Shown here piece by piece: positions 1 through 9,593 of a DNA stretch of 64,000 nucleotides. This stretch comes from PSRI01 sp041484195 (GTDB lineage: Bacteria > Bacteroidota > Bacteroidia > Chitinophagales > Chitinophagaceae). The stretch lies in assembly GCA_041484195.1 (NCBI GenBank), contig JBGPHC010000002.1, positions 124,001 through 188,000 on the forward strand, given 5' to 3'. Each line of letters begins with the position of its first letter. The stretch's first letter is position 1. The position numbers and the translations under genes were made by a program. The notes under the pieces were generated by a model. That model had not been told where the DNA came from. It ran no database searches and saw only the letters and a list, made by a program, of their open reading frames with translations.

Positions 1-1270
1 GTATATTGCCAGAGTCCTCGCTGGGAAGGTCAATGCCAAGCTTGTGGCCCAATCCAAAAGCATTCATGTATTCCTTCCATTTCATGTATCCCGCCTTCAC
101 ATTCCTGTATTGCGGATTGTCTACTGCCAGTCTGTACACCTGCGAGAAATAGGAGTTGCAGGAATTGGCCAATGCCAGGCGCAGGTTGGCCGCGTGACCG
201 GGATTACTGTGTTCACAGCTGATGGGCTTGGCACATGCGCGGTAGGCACCCAGGCATGAATAGCCGTAAGACGGGGTAATCACACCTTCATCCAGGGCTA
301 CCAAACCTCCAATTGGTTTGAAAGTGGAGCCCGGCTCATACCTGCCCCCAATAGACCTGTTGAGTAAGGGCCCGGACACATCCAGCACCATCCGGGCATA
401 ATTCTTTTGTTTCTCAGGACCCGTAAGGTCATTCGGATCGAAGCTGGGTCCCGAGGCCATTGCAAGGATGCCTCCTGTTTTGGGATCCAGGGCCACGATG
501 CTGCCGACTTTATTGGTCAGCAATTTTTCCGCGAGGGCCTGCAAGTCGATGTCAAGAAAGGTTTTGATATTTCTTCCGGCAATGGCAGCGGTATCGTACT
601 TACCTTGTTCCCAGGAGCCCTGGATGCGGTTTCGGTTATCTTTGATCAGGTATTGTACGCCTCTCTGGCCCATAAGCACCGATTCGTATGATTGCTCCAT
701 GCCTGACCTGCCCACATAGTCCCCCAACTGGTAGAAGAAATTACTGCGCCTGAGGATGGCGGAATCCACTTCGCCGATATATCCCAGCAGGTGCGCCGCA
801 GCGTGATAGGGATACACACGAATAGGCCTTTCCACCAGGGTAAATCCGGGGAAGCGCCAGATATTCTCTTCCAGCCTGGCCTGCATGTCGGGAGGCAGAA
901 GATCTTCAAATACGGATGGCATATACCTGTTTCGATTCTTGAACAACACGTTTCTCATCCTCCTTTCGAATTCCGTTGTGTCAATATTAAGGAGGTTGCA
1001 CAGATAATTGGTGTCTACATTCCTGATTTCCGCAGGTGTCACCATCAGGTCAAAGATGATCGTATTATTCAGGATGGCTTTCCCCTTTCTGTCGAAGATG
1101 ATACCGCGGTCGGGATATACCACTTTTTTGTAAACCGCATTATCCATAGCCTGCACTTTATATTTTTCAGATACAACCTGGAGGATAAAAAGCCTGGTCA
1201 CTATCACCAGGAAAGTAGCTACAAAAATCAGACGGATAACATTTTGCCGGGATTGATTGAATACAGGCAT
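1..1270 (-). CDS. mrdA: Penicillin-binding protein 2 (transpeptidase), C-terminus beyond left edge
   Basis: Class B penicillin-binding protein that cross-links peptidoglycan during cell elongation, anchored in the inner membrane with its catalytic domain in the periplasm. The frame read from ATG 1270 starts MPVFNQSRQNV, followed by one hydrophobic anchor (about residues 12-30). A dimerisation-domain segment follows, and then the transpeptidase motif STFK with the catalytic serine at about residue 315 (codon 326-328). About 423 codons are present. The SxN and KTG motifs are partly or wholly outside the window: a CNSYFS stretch near the edge probably carries the SxN element. It follows mreD by 109 bp in the same direction, the usual mreBCD-mrdA order in Bacteroidota, and rodA would be expected next. 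The identity is secure and the gene is partial. Confidence 0.93.
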   Translation of the reverse strand, partial: MPVFNQSRQNVIRLIFVATFLVIVTRLFILQVVSEKYKVQAMDNAVYKKVVYPDRGIIFDRKGKAILNNTIIFDLMVTPAEIRNVDTNYLCNLLNIDTTEFERRMRNVLFKNRNRYMPSVFEDLLPPDMQARLEENIWRFPGFTLVERPIRVYPYHAAAHLLGYIGEVDSAILRRSNFFYQLGDYVGRSGMEQSYESVLMGQRGVQYLIKDNRNRIQGSWEQGKYDTAAIAGRNIKTFLDIDLQALAEKLLTNKVGSIVALDPKTGGILAMASGPSFDPNDLTGPEKQKNYARMVLDVSGPLLNRSIGGRYEPGSTFKPIGGLVALDEGVITPSYGYSCLGAYRACAKPISCEHSNPGHAANLRLALANSCNSYFSQVYRLAVDNPQYRNVKAGYMKWKEYMNAFGLGHKLGIDLPSEDSGNI

Positions 1271-1379
1271 GGCCTGGAGTGAAATTTATTATAGTATTAA
1301 GAATCGCTTTTTCAATTGCGTGTATTGCTTCGAATTGCAAGTTTAGTCTTTATTTATCATCCGTTATATTTCTGTTTGA

Positions 1380-1910
1380 TCAGGTGTTGGTCCGGAATTT
1401 CTGTTTCCGGTAGAAAAGGGTTTCCGTGATCATGATGAGCAGGAAGCTGATGCCCGTTGTGGAGAATACTTTCCCCAGGAAATACCAGAAATTTCCAAAT
1501 TGAAGCCATTCGAGGAAAACCAAATAGGCGTTATGGATGAAGGAGAGTACGAGTACATAAACTATATAGGGAGTCCATCCCATGCTCGATGGGGCAGGCT
1601 CTGTGTAGTTGTAGCCCATGCCCTCGTGCGTGACCAGAACATTTATGAGGAAGGGGCGTAAGTAGGCGATCAATGAGCAGGATGCGGCATGAAGTCCCGG
1701 TGTTTTGGTGAAATAGTCCAATGTCAGGCCAAATAGGAAGCCAACGAAAACCAGGCTGATCCTCGACATGGAAAAAGGCAACAAGAGAATGTACAGAAAA
1801 TAGAGATAGGGGCTAATGAATCCATGCAATGGCGGGATCTTATTCAGGATAAAAACCTGCACCAGGATGAAGGCCGCAAACCGAATGATATTTTTCAGTA
1901 ATTCACTCAT
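1380..1910 (-). CDS. mreD: Rod shape-determining protein MreD
   Basis: Small integral membrane protein (176 aa) of the elongasome that links MreC and MreB to the wall-synthesis enzymes. The sequence is almost wholly hydrophobic, with about five membrane segments, starting FAAFILVQVFIL and including a YILLLPFSMSRISLVFVGF segment typical of MreD. The ATG overlaps the mreC stop codon by four bases (ATGA), which implies translational coupling. MreD is poorly conserved in sequence, so the call rests on topology, length and position between mreC and mrdA. Confidence 0.9.
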   Translation of the reverse strand: MSELLKNIIRFAAFILVQVFILNKIPPLHGFISPYLYFLYILLLPFSMSRISLVFVGFLFGLTLDYFTKTPGLHAASCSLIAYLRPFLINVLVTHEGMGYNYTEPAPSSMGWTPYIVYVLVLSFIHNAYLVFLEWLQFGNFWYFLGKVFSTTGISFLLIMITETLFYRKQKFRTNT

Positions 1911-2761
1911 TGTAAATCCTGCTTGTGTGTTGCTTTTTCCAATGCGTCCTGCTCTTCCTTCTGGAGATTTTTGACAACGTATACAAATTGAATATTGAAG
2001 AAATTGGTAGCTGGTTTCAGCGAAAGGGAATAGAAGTTGCTGCTCTTTTCGGCTTCCACCGCAGTCACATAGCCTACGGCCTGGCCTGGCGGATAACTGG
2101 AATTTATGCCAGATACCACGGTATCACCTATATTCACCCGGGCGCTTTTGGGAATATTTCTAAGGGTCAGTACCTGGGGGTCATTCCCATCCCATTCCAC
2201 CGTACCGGTTTCTCCCGTTTTCTTCAAACTCGAGCTCACGCGGCTTTGCCGGTTGAGCAAACTCATGACCGTGGCCATATTATTGCTCACATTAATTACA
2301 GTACCCACGATGCCTTCAGAGCTCACAACCGTCATATCCTTTTGAACTCCCTGTTTAAGGCCCCTGCTGATGGTTATATAGTTGGTTTGAGAAGTGACCG
2401 AATTATTGACAACTTTTGCGGGCATATAGAGATACCTGCGAAATCGTTCGAGCGAGTCGATTCTTATGGAATCAATGACTATTTTCTGAGTGGAGTCGGA
2501 TGGAAGAAAATCCTGCTTCAATAAATTTCTCAGGTGGGCATTTTCGTTTACCAGAGCTTCATTGGTCTTCTTCAACTGGAAATAGTATTCAACCTTATTA
2601 TATTTTTCACTGATACGTCCCGTAAACTCACCTGCTACCCCCATGAAAGCGGCTTCGTGAAAGCGGTTGTATTTAAAGAGCATGGAGAGGGCTACAATCT
2701 GTATGATCACGAAGAAGACAAAATTGAAATACCGCCTGATGAATAGAAAGATGTTTCGCAC
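1907..2761 (-). CDS. mreC: Rod shape-determining protein MreC
   Basis: Bitopic inner-membrane protein (284 aa) whose periplasmic part scaffolds the elongation machinery. It shows one N-terminal membrane segment (about residues 12-30) and a coiled-coil stretch around residues 55-85 (KTNEALVNENAHLRNLL). The beta-rich MreC core follows, with the family pattern around VVSSEGIVGTVINVS and SRVSSSLKKTGETGTVEW. The start is GTG at 2761, because no ATG gives a complete membrane anchor. The end overlaps mreD by four bases, and the gene follows mreB by 131 bp. Confidence 0.93.
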   Translation of the reverse strand: MRNIFLFIRRYFNFVFFVIIQIVALSMLFKYNRFHEAAFMGVAGEFTGRISEKYNKVEYYFQLKKTNEALVNENAHLRNLLKQDFLPSDSTQKIVIDSIRIDSLERFRRYLYMPAKVVNNSVTSQTNYITISRGLKQGVQKDMTVVSSEGIVGTVINVSNNMATVMSLLNRQSRVSSSLKKTGETGTVEWDGNDPQVLTLRNIPKSARVNIGDTVVSGINSSYPPGQAVGYVTAVEAEKSSNFYSLSLKPATNFFNIQFVYVVKNLQKEEQDALEKATHKQDLQ

Positions 2762-2892
2762 AATGGGGAATTTTGAAATTCAAATCTTAAATATTCCATC
2801 CCTTTCCCGGATTGCAGCCAGCTTTCAGATACTGATACCCCAGCCTGGGTTGTGTGACATGGTTCAGGGGGTAGGCTGTTCATCAAATGGCT

Positions 2893-3918
2893 CTATCGCA
2901 TTACGAAAGGATAGCGCTGGTAATTTTTGAGCGCAATTCCTGTTCCTCTCACCACGCTCTTCAAGGGATCATCCGCTACGTGCACAGGCAATTTTATCTT
3001 CTGGCTCAAACGTTTGTCCAACCCCCTTAGCAGGGCGCCACCTCCGGTTATATAGATGCCACGGCGGTATATATCTGCCGCGAGTTCCGGCGGTGTTGTT
3101 TCCAAGGCCTTTAAAATGGCTTCTTCTATCTTGAAAATGCTTTTGTCGAGTGCCTCGGCCACTTCCTGATAGCTCACCATGATTTGTTTGGGGATACCCG
3201 TCACCAGGTCACGGCCATTTACGGGCAGGTCATCGGGAGGATTGTCCAGGTCTTTCATGGCGGCGCCGATCTGAATCTTGATTTGTTCCGAAGTCCTTTC
3301 CCCGATGAGCAGGCTATGATAGCGGCGCAGCGCCTCCATGATATCCGCAGTGAATTCGTCCCCTGCGATGCGTATGGACTGGTCGCAGACGATACCAGCC
3401 AGGGCGATCACGGTGATGCCGGTAGTGCCTCCGCCGATGTCAACAATCATGTTTCCCACTGGCTCTTCCACGTCAATGCCGATACCCAGTGCGGCGGCCA
3501 TGGGTTCGTGCAGGAGGTAAACTTCTTTGGCGCCAGCCTGTTCCGCACTGTCACGAACGGCGCGTTTTTCCACTTCCGTGATGCTGGAGGGAATACAGAT
3601 CATCATTCGCCAACTGGGAGGAAATAGAGGCTTTTTGGGGTAGATCATTTTGATCATCTCCCTGATCATCAGTTCTGCAGCATTAAAATCGGCAATTACG
3701 CCGTCTTTCAGCGGCCGAACGGTGCGTATGCTTTCGTGTGTTTTTTCGTGCATCATGAGGGCCTTCTTGCCCACGGCCAGCACATTCTTAGGATTATTTC
3801 TATCCAGCGCTACAATTGAAGGCTCATTCACCACTATTTCGTCGTCATGTATAATGAGGGTATTGGCTGTTCCCAGATCGATTGCAATATCTTGCGTAAA
3901 CCAGTTAAAAAGACCCAT
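2893..3918 (-). CDS. mreB: Rod shape-determining protein MreB (actin-like)
   Basis: Bacterial actin that forms membrane-bound filaments directing lateral wall synthesis. The 341 aa match the usual length. The nucleotide-binding motifs are visible in order: phosphate-1 loop DLGTANTLI (about residues 15-23), phosphate-2 VDIGGGTTGITV (about 160), and adenosine motif ITGGGALLRGLD (about 290). The N-terminal MGLFNWF is an amphipathic, membrane-contacting start typical of MreB. It heads the mreBCD-mrdA cluster and has a plausible Bacteroidota promoter 38-68 bp upstream of the ATG. Confidence 0.97.
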   Translation of the reverse strand: MGLFNWFTQDIAIDLGTANTLIIHDDEIVVNEPSIVALDRNNPKNVLAVGKKALMMHEKTHESIRTVRPLKDGVIADFNAAELMIREMIKMIYPKKPLFPPSWRMMICIPSSITEVEKRAVRDSAEQAGAKEVYLLHEPMAAALGIGIDVEEPVGNMIVDIGGGTTGITVIALAGIVCDQSIRIAGDEFTADIMEALRRYHSLLIGERTSEQIKIQIGAAMKDLDNPPDDLPVNGRDLVTGIPKQIMVSYQEVAEALDKSIFKIEEAILKALETTPPELAADIYRRGIYITGGGALLRGLDKRLSQKIKLPVHVADDPLKSVVRGTGIALKNYQRYPFVMR

Positions 3919-3955
3919 AATTGATATTGGAAAGGTGGTTTGTAATTAATGCCTG

Positions 3956-3986
3956 CAAATTTGATGTAAATAATTCGAAATACAAA
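3956..3986 (-). promoter_or_regulatory. Putative mreB promoter (Bacteroidota type)
   Basis: On the minus strand, TTTG (complement of 3983-3986) is followed by 19 bases and then CAAATTTG (3956-3963), seven of eight matches to the TAnnTTTG -7 box. The spacing fits the Bacteroidota housekeeping sigma factor and leaves a leader of roughly 30 bases before the mreB ATG. The other bases between purD and mreB (3919-4186) show no gene that I can support. Confidence 0.45.
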
Positions 3987-4186
3987 ACGGCAAAACCTTG
4001 ATTTTTATTGACTTTAGGATAAAAATATTTTTCCCGTCATACTGAAAGTACAACAAGAGCGGGATTTCAAATTCCGAATGTGTCGATAATGCGTCTAATT
4101 CCAGCCGGACATGAGGCGTTTACCAGGGAGGAAATGCAGGGATTTTCGCTCGAAAGTCAGTAGCAGCCTTCCATGCGCGGAAAGGC

Positions 4187-5467
4187 TCAATAAAATTCGT
4201 ATCCTATATCGCCGCGATAGTACATGCCTTCGAACTGCACGATTTCCAGGATGGCCTTTGATTTCTCAACGGCGTGGGAAATCGTGTTTCCAAATGAAGT
4301 CACGGCCAGCACTCTGCCGCCATTGGTGACAGTTTTCCCGTCTTCAATCCGGGTACCAGCATGAAAAACGATGGCGTCGTCTTCGCGGATCATGTCGAGG
4401 CCTTCGATTTCAAATCCTTTTTCATATTCACCCGGATATCCCTTGCTCACGGCGACGATGGTTACGGTATTTCGGGGATCTATTTCCAACTTAATATCGC
4501 TTAGCCGTTTCCGTGATACTGCTATCAGCAATTCCCCTAAATCATTTCGAAGCCTGGGTATCACCGCTTCCGTTTCCGGATCGCCCAGGCGGCAGTTATA
4601 TTCGATCAGGTAGGGCTCATCCTTCACTTTGATTACACCCAGGAATATGAATCCCTTATAGTTTATATTTTCTTCCGCAAGGCCACGGATGGTAGGCTCA
4701 ACAATCTTAGTAATGACTTTCTTCATGAAGGATTTGTCCACGAACGGAACCGGGCTCACCGCCCCCATGCCGCCCGTGTTCAGCCCTTTATCGCCTATCC
4801 CTATACGTTTGTAATCCTTCGCTTCCGGCAACATCACATAATGGAGGCCGTCTGTCAGCAAAAAAAGGCTCACCTCAATGCCTGTGAGAAATTCCTCCAC
4901 GACCACTTTCTTGCTGGCGTCTCCGAATTTAGATTGCTGGATCATCAGTTCAAATTCGGCCATGGCCTCCACCGGGTTCTGGCAAATGATCACACCCTTG
5001 CCGGCTGCAAGTCCGTCAGCCTTCAGCACGATGGGCGTAGGATGCGCCTGCAGGTAAGCAACGCCCTGTTCATAATTGTCGAGGTCAAATTCTTTGTATG
5101 CAGCCGTGGGTACGTCGTGGCGCATCATGAATGCCTTGGCAAAAGCTTTGCTCCCTTCAAGACGGGCGCCTTCTTTGGAAGGCCCAATCACCGCTATGTT
5201 CCGGAGACTCTCATCCGCCTCAAAAAAATCGTAAATGCCTTTTACAAGTGGCTCTTCAGGGCCAACGACCACCATTTCAACTTCCTGCTCAAGACAAAAC
5301 TTTTTCAGCTCTTCAAATTGCGTCGGCAGGATATCAACATTGGTACCACAGGAAGCAGTACCTGCATTACCAGGCGCAATGAACAATTGACTGCAATGGG
5401 TACTTTGACTGAGCTTCCAGGCAAGGGCGTGCTCTCTACCACCCGATCCCAACAATAAAATTTTCAT
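4187..5467 (-). CDS. purD: Phosphoribosylamine--glycine ligase (GAR synthetase)
   Basis: Cytosolic ATP-grasp ligase of purine synthesis: 5-phosphoribosylamine + glycine + ATP gives GAR. The 426 aa are full length. The N-terminal nucleotide-fold signature LLLGSGGREHALAW lies at about residues 4-17, with the ATP-grasp core LKADGLAAGKGVIIC around 150. The PurD signature RLGDPETEAVIPRL is near residue 293. It lies 268 bp upstream of mreB on the same strand. That gap holds a separate promoter-like element, so joint transcription is possible but not needed. Confidence 0.97.
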   Translation of the reverse strand: MKILLLGSGGREHALAWKLSQSTHCSQLFIAPGNAGTASCGTNVDILPTQFEELKKFCLEQEVEMVVVGPEEPLVKGIYDFFEADESLRNIAVIGPSKEGARLEGSKAFAKAFMMRHDVPTAAYKEFDLDNYEQGVAYLQAHPTPIVLKADGLAAGKGVIICQNPVEAMAEFELMIQQSKFGDASKKVVVEEFLTGIEVSLFLLTDGLHYVMLPEAKDYKRIGIGDKGLNTGGMGAVSPVPFVDKSFMKKVITKIVEPTIRGLAEENINYKGFIFLGVIKVKDEPYLIEYNCRLGDPETEAVIPRLRNDLGELLIAVSRKRLSDIKLEIDPRNTVTIVAVSKGYPGEYEKGFEIEGLDMIREDDAIVFHAGTRIEDGKTVTNGGRVLAVTSFGNTISHAVEKSKAILEIVQFEGMYYRGDIGYEFY

Positions 5468-5630
5468 ATGCTAATAGTATTTCCGGGCTCTAATTTAGAG
5501 TGAAGCCTTTGGAACTTCGAATTTATTTTATGGGTGGCTTACCTCTTTTATTTATGCTATCCAGGAATAATTCTATATTTTGCCTCTTAATTGCCTCAGC
5601 GGAAAATATTCAACGATTAAACCGGAACAG

Positions 5631-7349
5631 ATGCAGAAGACTACCGTAAAAGGTCACCCTAAGGGACTGTACATTTTGTTCGCAACCGAAATGTGGGAGC
5701 GTTTCAACTACTACGGAATGAGGGCTATCCTCGTTCTTTTCATTACCAAAGCCCTCATGTTCGACAAGGTATTTGCATCTAACTTATACGGAAGTTATAC
5801 CAGTCTCGTTTACCTTACTCCTTTGGTGGGTGGATTCATCGCTGACCGATACTGGGGTAACCGAAGGTCCATCATTGCAGGCGGCATCGTCATGGCAATT
5901 GGCGAGTTCATACTATTCTTTTGCGGACATTTCTACCAGAATCCCCAACTATCCTCATTATTATTTTTCACGGGCCTGGGATTCATGATTGCGGGTAACG
6001 GCTTTTTCAAACCGAATATCTCTTCCCTGGTCGGGCAATTATATCCCGAGGGAGACCATAGAAAAGACGCGGCTTACACCATTTTCTATATGGGTATTAA
6101 TGTAGGAGGCGCAATCGGACCATTCATCTGCGGAATGGTAGGTGATACCGGAAATCCGGCGGATTTTAAATGGGCATTCCTCGCAGGGGGAATCGGAATG
6201 TGCCTCAGTGTTGTGGTGCAGCTTTTATTCCATCGAAAATACGTGGTGGATGCGAACAATAAGGTGCTGGGACTGACTCCCGAAGGCGCGCCGAAAAGCT
6301 TCTTCAAACCTGCGGTCATGGTAACGAGCCTGGTAGTAATGGCCCTGATTACCATCGCGCTGATCTATATTGACGCGAAAATATTCAACTATCTTTTTTA
6401 CCTGCTAATTGCTTCCATCGTATTCATTGCATTTCTCATATACAGCGATAAGACCCTTTCAAAAATTGAAAAAAGCAGGGTGTCCGTAATATTCATCGTT
6501 TCTTTTTTCGTGATCTTTTTCTGGAGCGCATTCGAGCAGGCCGGCGCTTCTCTCACGTTTTTTGCAGATGAACAAACGAACAGACACCTGGGGCTAAGAA
6601 TTCCCTTGTGGTCCATCAATATCGTCTCAGCCTTACTGCTTTATTATCTGGTTACGCTTCTCAGAAAAGCAGGCAGGAATCTGAGCTCCGCCTTCGATAG
6701 ATCGCTAAGGAATACAGTCTATTCCCTGCTGGGTCTTTTCTCCCTGGCCCTGGTTGCAGTCAATATATATCTAATCACAACGCTGAAGACGACTATCGTT
6801 TTTGACGAATTACCAGCCAGCACTTTCCAGTCTCTCAATTCCACATTTGTGGTGTTGTTCGCTCCCTTCTTTGCATGGCTCTGGCTAAAATTGGGAAAGA
6901 GGGAACCCAGTTCTCCCACCAAAATGGCCATGGGCCTATTTTTCCTGGCATTGGGATATTTATGGATCGCCACGGGCGTGAAAGACGTTCAGCCCAATAT
7001 AAAAGTGAGTATGATCTGGCTCACGGGCATGTATGCACTACATACTTGCGGCGAATTGTGTCTGTCTCCTATCGGACTTTCCCTGGTCAATAAGCTGGCA
7101 CCGCTGAAATTCGCTTCACTCCTGATGGCCGTTTGGTTCACTGCCAACGCCTTTGCCAATAAATTTGCGGGCGTGCTGAGCGCGCTGTACCCCGAACCGG
7201 AAAAAGGAAAAATCACATCTTTTCTCGGCTACCAAATGAGCAATTTATACGAATTCTTCATGTTGTTCGTATTCATAGCCGGCGTCGCTTCCCTCATCTT
7301 ATTCTTTCTTTCAAAGAAACTTCAGACTATGATGCATCCGGGTAAATGA
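5631..7349 (+). CDS. POT/PTR family proton-dependent oligopeptide transporter
   Basis: Inner-membrane MFS symporter (573 aa from this start) importing di- and tripeptides with protons. Family signatures are clear: the ExxERFxYY motif in EMWERFNYYGMRAI just inside the N-terminus, GGFIADRYWGNRRSI in the first cytoplasmic loop, and FYMGINVGGAIGPF (PTR2 signature) around residue 155. About 14 hydrophobic segments are visible. An upstream TTG at 5580 would add 17 non-hydrophobic residues. ATG 5631 (MQKTTVKGHPKGLY) puts the ExxER helix where the family has it, so it is preferred. It is followed 100 bp later by a second peptide-transporter gene of another family. Confidence 0.93.
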   Translation: MQKTTVKGHPKGLYILFATEMWERFNYYGMRAILVLFITKALMFDKVFASNLYGSYTSLVYLTPLVGGFIADRYWGNRRSIIAGGIVMAIGEFILFFCGHFYQNPQLSSLLFFTGLGFMIAGNGFFKPNISSLVGQLYPEGDHRKDAAYTIFYMGINVGGAIGPFICGMVGDTGNPADFKWAFLAGGIGMCLSVVVQLLFHRKYVVDANNKVLGLTPEGAPKSFFKPAVMVTSLVVMALITIALIYIDAKIFNYLFYLLIASIVFIAFLIYSDKTLSKIEKSRVSVIFIVSFFVIFFWSAFEQAGASLTFFADEQTNRHLGLRIPLWSINIVSALLLYYLVTLLRKAGRNLSSAFDRSLRNTVYSLLGLFSLALVAVNIYLITTLKTTIVFDELPASTFQSLNSTFVVLFAPFFAWLWLKLGKREPSSPTKMAMGLFFLALGYLWIATGVKDVQPNIKVSMIWLTGMYALHTCGELCLSPIGLSLVNKLAPLKFASLLMAVWFTANAFANKFAGVLSALYPEPEKGKITSFLGYQMSNLYEFFMLFVFIAGVASLILFFLSKKLQTMMHPGK

Positions 7350-7449
7350 TCCCGTAAATTTTAAGTGAAACTGAGATGACAAAATTTTCTCATTTACCTC
7401 GCCGTTATGTGGTTTTTACTATCTTCCTTCGCCACAATAAGATGCAGCC

Positions 7450-9492
7450 ATGTTAGAAGAAAAAAAATTCCAGCCCTTTGTAGCTCCCGAAACCAATATG
7501 CCCGAATTCACCCTGAAAGCGGTGTTGACAGGATCAGCATTCGGTATCATTTTCGGTGCAGCCACCGTATATCTCGCACTTAAAGCCGGTCTTACCGTTT
7601 CAGCTTCCATACCCATTGCCGTGATGGCCATCACACTCAGCCGCTTATTCCTGAAGACCACAATTCTGGAAAATAATATCATCCAAACCACGGGCTCAGC
7701 AGGCGAAAGCATCGCAGCCGGGGTTGTATTCACCCTCCCGGGTTTCTTGTTCCTGAGCGACAAAACTAACAGCGAATATTTCAATTATTTTACGATACTC
7801 ACGCTCGCCATCCTGGGTGGAATACTTGGAACATTGATGATGATCCCCCTCCGTCGTTCCCTGATTGTGAAAGAGCACGAAAACCTGCCGTATCCGGAAG
7901 GCACGGCATGTGCAGCGGTTTTGAAAGCCGGAGAAAAGGGTGGCGAATTCGCGAAGACCGCGTTTCAGGGCCTCGGATTTGCCATTGCCTATGCCCTTCT
8001 GCAAAGAATATTTCATGTAATCGCCGAAACGCCTGCTTTCATGACCAGGCAAACCAACAGGTTTTTTCCTTCGGCCAAGATTGCAGGTGAGATCACTCCT
8101 GAATATATGGGCGTGGGTTATATCATTGGACCAAAAATCGCGGGCGTGTTAGTGGCAGGCAGTGTGTTAAGCTGGTTCGTTTTCATCCCACTTCTTGCTT
8201 CCCTGGTTTCTTCGGACGTTATCGCCGCCCAGCTAGTCAAACTTGGATATCTCACAGATCTCACCAAGCCCGGAGGACCCGGAGGATGGAACCCGGATAC
8301 CCACAGCTTTGCCGATTTTTCGGATGCAATATACCGAGCATACGTGCGACAAATTGGAGCCGGAGCCGTAGCTGCCGGTGGATTTATCACGCTGCTCAAG
8401 ACGGTCCCCACCATCATTTCTTCTTTCAGGGACAGCCTCAGGTCAATCAAGAAAAGTCCCGACGCGGAAACACAGAAAATAGCGCGCACCGACAGAGATC
8501 TTTCCATTAAGGTGGTTGGTTATGGAAGCCTGGCATTGGTCCTAATCATGACCGCCCTGCCATTGATACCGGGCAGTAATATCTTCAGCAGACTATTGCT
8601 GGGTGTACTGGTAGTTCTTTTTGGTGCCTTCTTCGTAACGGTTTCGTCCCGGATCGTGGGATTGATCGGCAATTCCAACAATCCTATTTCCGGAATGACC
8701 ATTGCAACACTGATGGGAACCTGCCTGGTTTTTATCATGGTGGGATGGACTGGAAAAATATATGAGCCTATGGCACTCGTGGTAGGGAGCATGATCTGCA
8801 TCGCGGCTGCCAATGCCGGCGCCACATCGCAGGATCTGAAGACAGGCTATATTATCGGGGCAACACCCCGATACCAGCAGATTTCTCTTTTCATAGGGGC
8901 CATTGTTTCTTCGATTGCCATCGGCCTCACGGTTAAAGTGCTTGATACTCCCACCCGGGAAATGCTGGCCCAGGGTATTGAACATGCCATTGGCCAGGAC
9001 AAATATTCTGCACCTCAGGCCACGCTGATGGCGACACTTATCCGGGGAATCCTTTCGTTTAACCTTGACTGGCAGTTTGTGCTGGTGGGAGTTTGTGTAG
9101 CGATTGTAATGGAGCTCTGTAATATCAAATCCCTTTCATTTGCCATAGGGATCTATCTTCCGCTGTCCACAACGCTTCCCATATTCATAGGAGGTGCCAT
9201 CCGTGGCATTACAGACTGGCAACAGAGGAAAAAGGGCAGGATCGATTCCCCCGGAGAAGAAGACTTAGGAAAAGGAAATTTATTTGCCACAGGCCTGGTA
9301 GCCGGAGGTGCCATTGCAGGCGTGATGGTGGCTATTCTTGCGGCCAACGATTCAATCGCACAGGGTTTGAAAAAATTGAGCCTGGAACATGGGATCAGCA
9401 GCTTATTGGGAGGGGCCATTGGTTATGAATTACTGGGTGTCCTGTTCTTCGGATTCATGGGATGGAGATTGTACAGGATTGCGAAAAAATAG
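7450..9492 (+). CDS. OPT family oligopeptide transporter
   Basis: Polytopic inner-membrane protein (680 aa) with about 15-16 hydrophobic segments. It opens with the OPT pattern LTGSAFGIIFGAATVYLALK and carries the NLPYPEGTACA element (about residues 140-150), matching the NxPxPExxA signature of the bacterial OPT subfamily. A central IIGATPRYQQI stretch and a long loop with a charged spacer (QQRKKGRIDSPGEEDLG) are also typical. Family members take up oligopeptides or, in the YSL branch, metal chelates, and the substrate cannot be told from sequence. Pairing with the POT gene upstream favours peptides. Confidence 0.9.
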   Translation: MLEEKKFQPFVAPETNMPEFTLKAVLTGSAFGIIFGAATVYLALKAGLTVSASIPIAVMAITLSRLFLKTTILENNIIQTTGSAGESIAAGVVFTLPGFLFLSDKTNSEYFNYFTILTLAILGGILGTLMMIPLRRSLIVKEHENLPYPEGTACAAVLKAGEKGGEFAKTAFQGLGFAIAYALLQRIFHVIAETPAFMTRQTNRFFPSAKIAGEITPEYMGVGYIIGPKIAGVLVAGSVLSWFVFIPLLASLVSSDVIAAQLVKLGYLTDLTKPGGPGGWNPDTHSFADFSDAIYRAYVRQIGAGAVAAGGFITLLKTVPTIISSFRDSLRSIKKSPDAETQKIARTDRDLSIKVVGYGSLALVLIMTALPLIPGSNIFSRLLLGVLVVLFGAFFVTVSSRIVGLIGNSNNPISGMTIATLMGTCLVFIMVGWTGKIYEPMALVVGSMICIAAANAGATSQDLKTGYIIGATPRYQQISLFIGAIVSSIAIGLTVKVLDTPTREMLAQGIEHAIGQDKYSAPQATLMATLIRGILSFNLDWQFVLVGVCVAIVMELCNIKSLSFAIGIYLPLSTTLPIFIGGAIRGITDWQQRKKGRIDSPGEEDLGKGNLFATGLVAGGAIAGVMVAILAANDSIAQGLKKLSLEHGISSLLGGAIGYELLGVLFFGFMGWRLYRIAKK

Positions 9493-9593
9493 TTCCCGAA
9501 AATAATAGTCTCCTTGAAAATTAAAACGCAATCCACTTTCCCTTCTTATTTCAAAAAGCTTTCTCTACCTTATTGGAGTTAAACTTTTGGAAT

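Noticed and set aside
1925..2524. A 199-aa plus-strand frame opposite mreC
   Set aside because: It has no start signal or family pattern and is explained by the codon bias of mreC on the minus strand.
4841..5458. A 205-aa plus-strand frame opposite purD
   Set aside because: PurD is unmistakable on the minus strand, and the opposite frame has no protein-like features.
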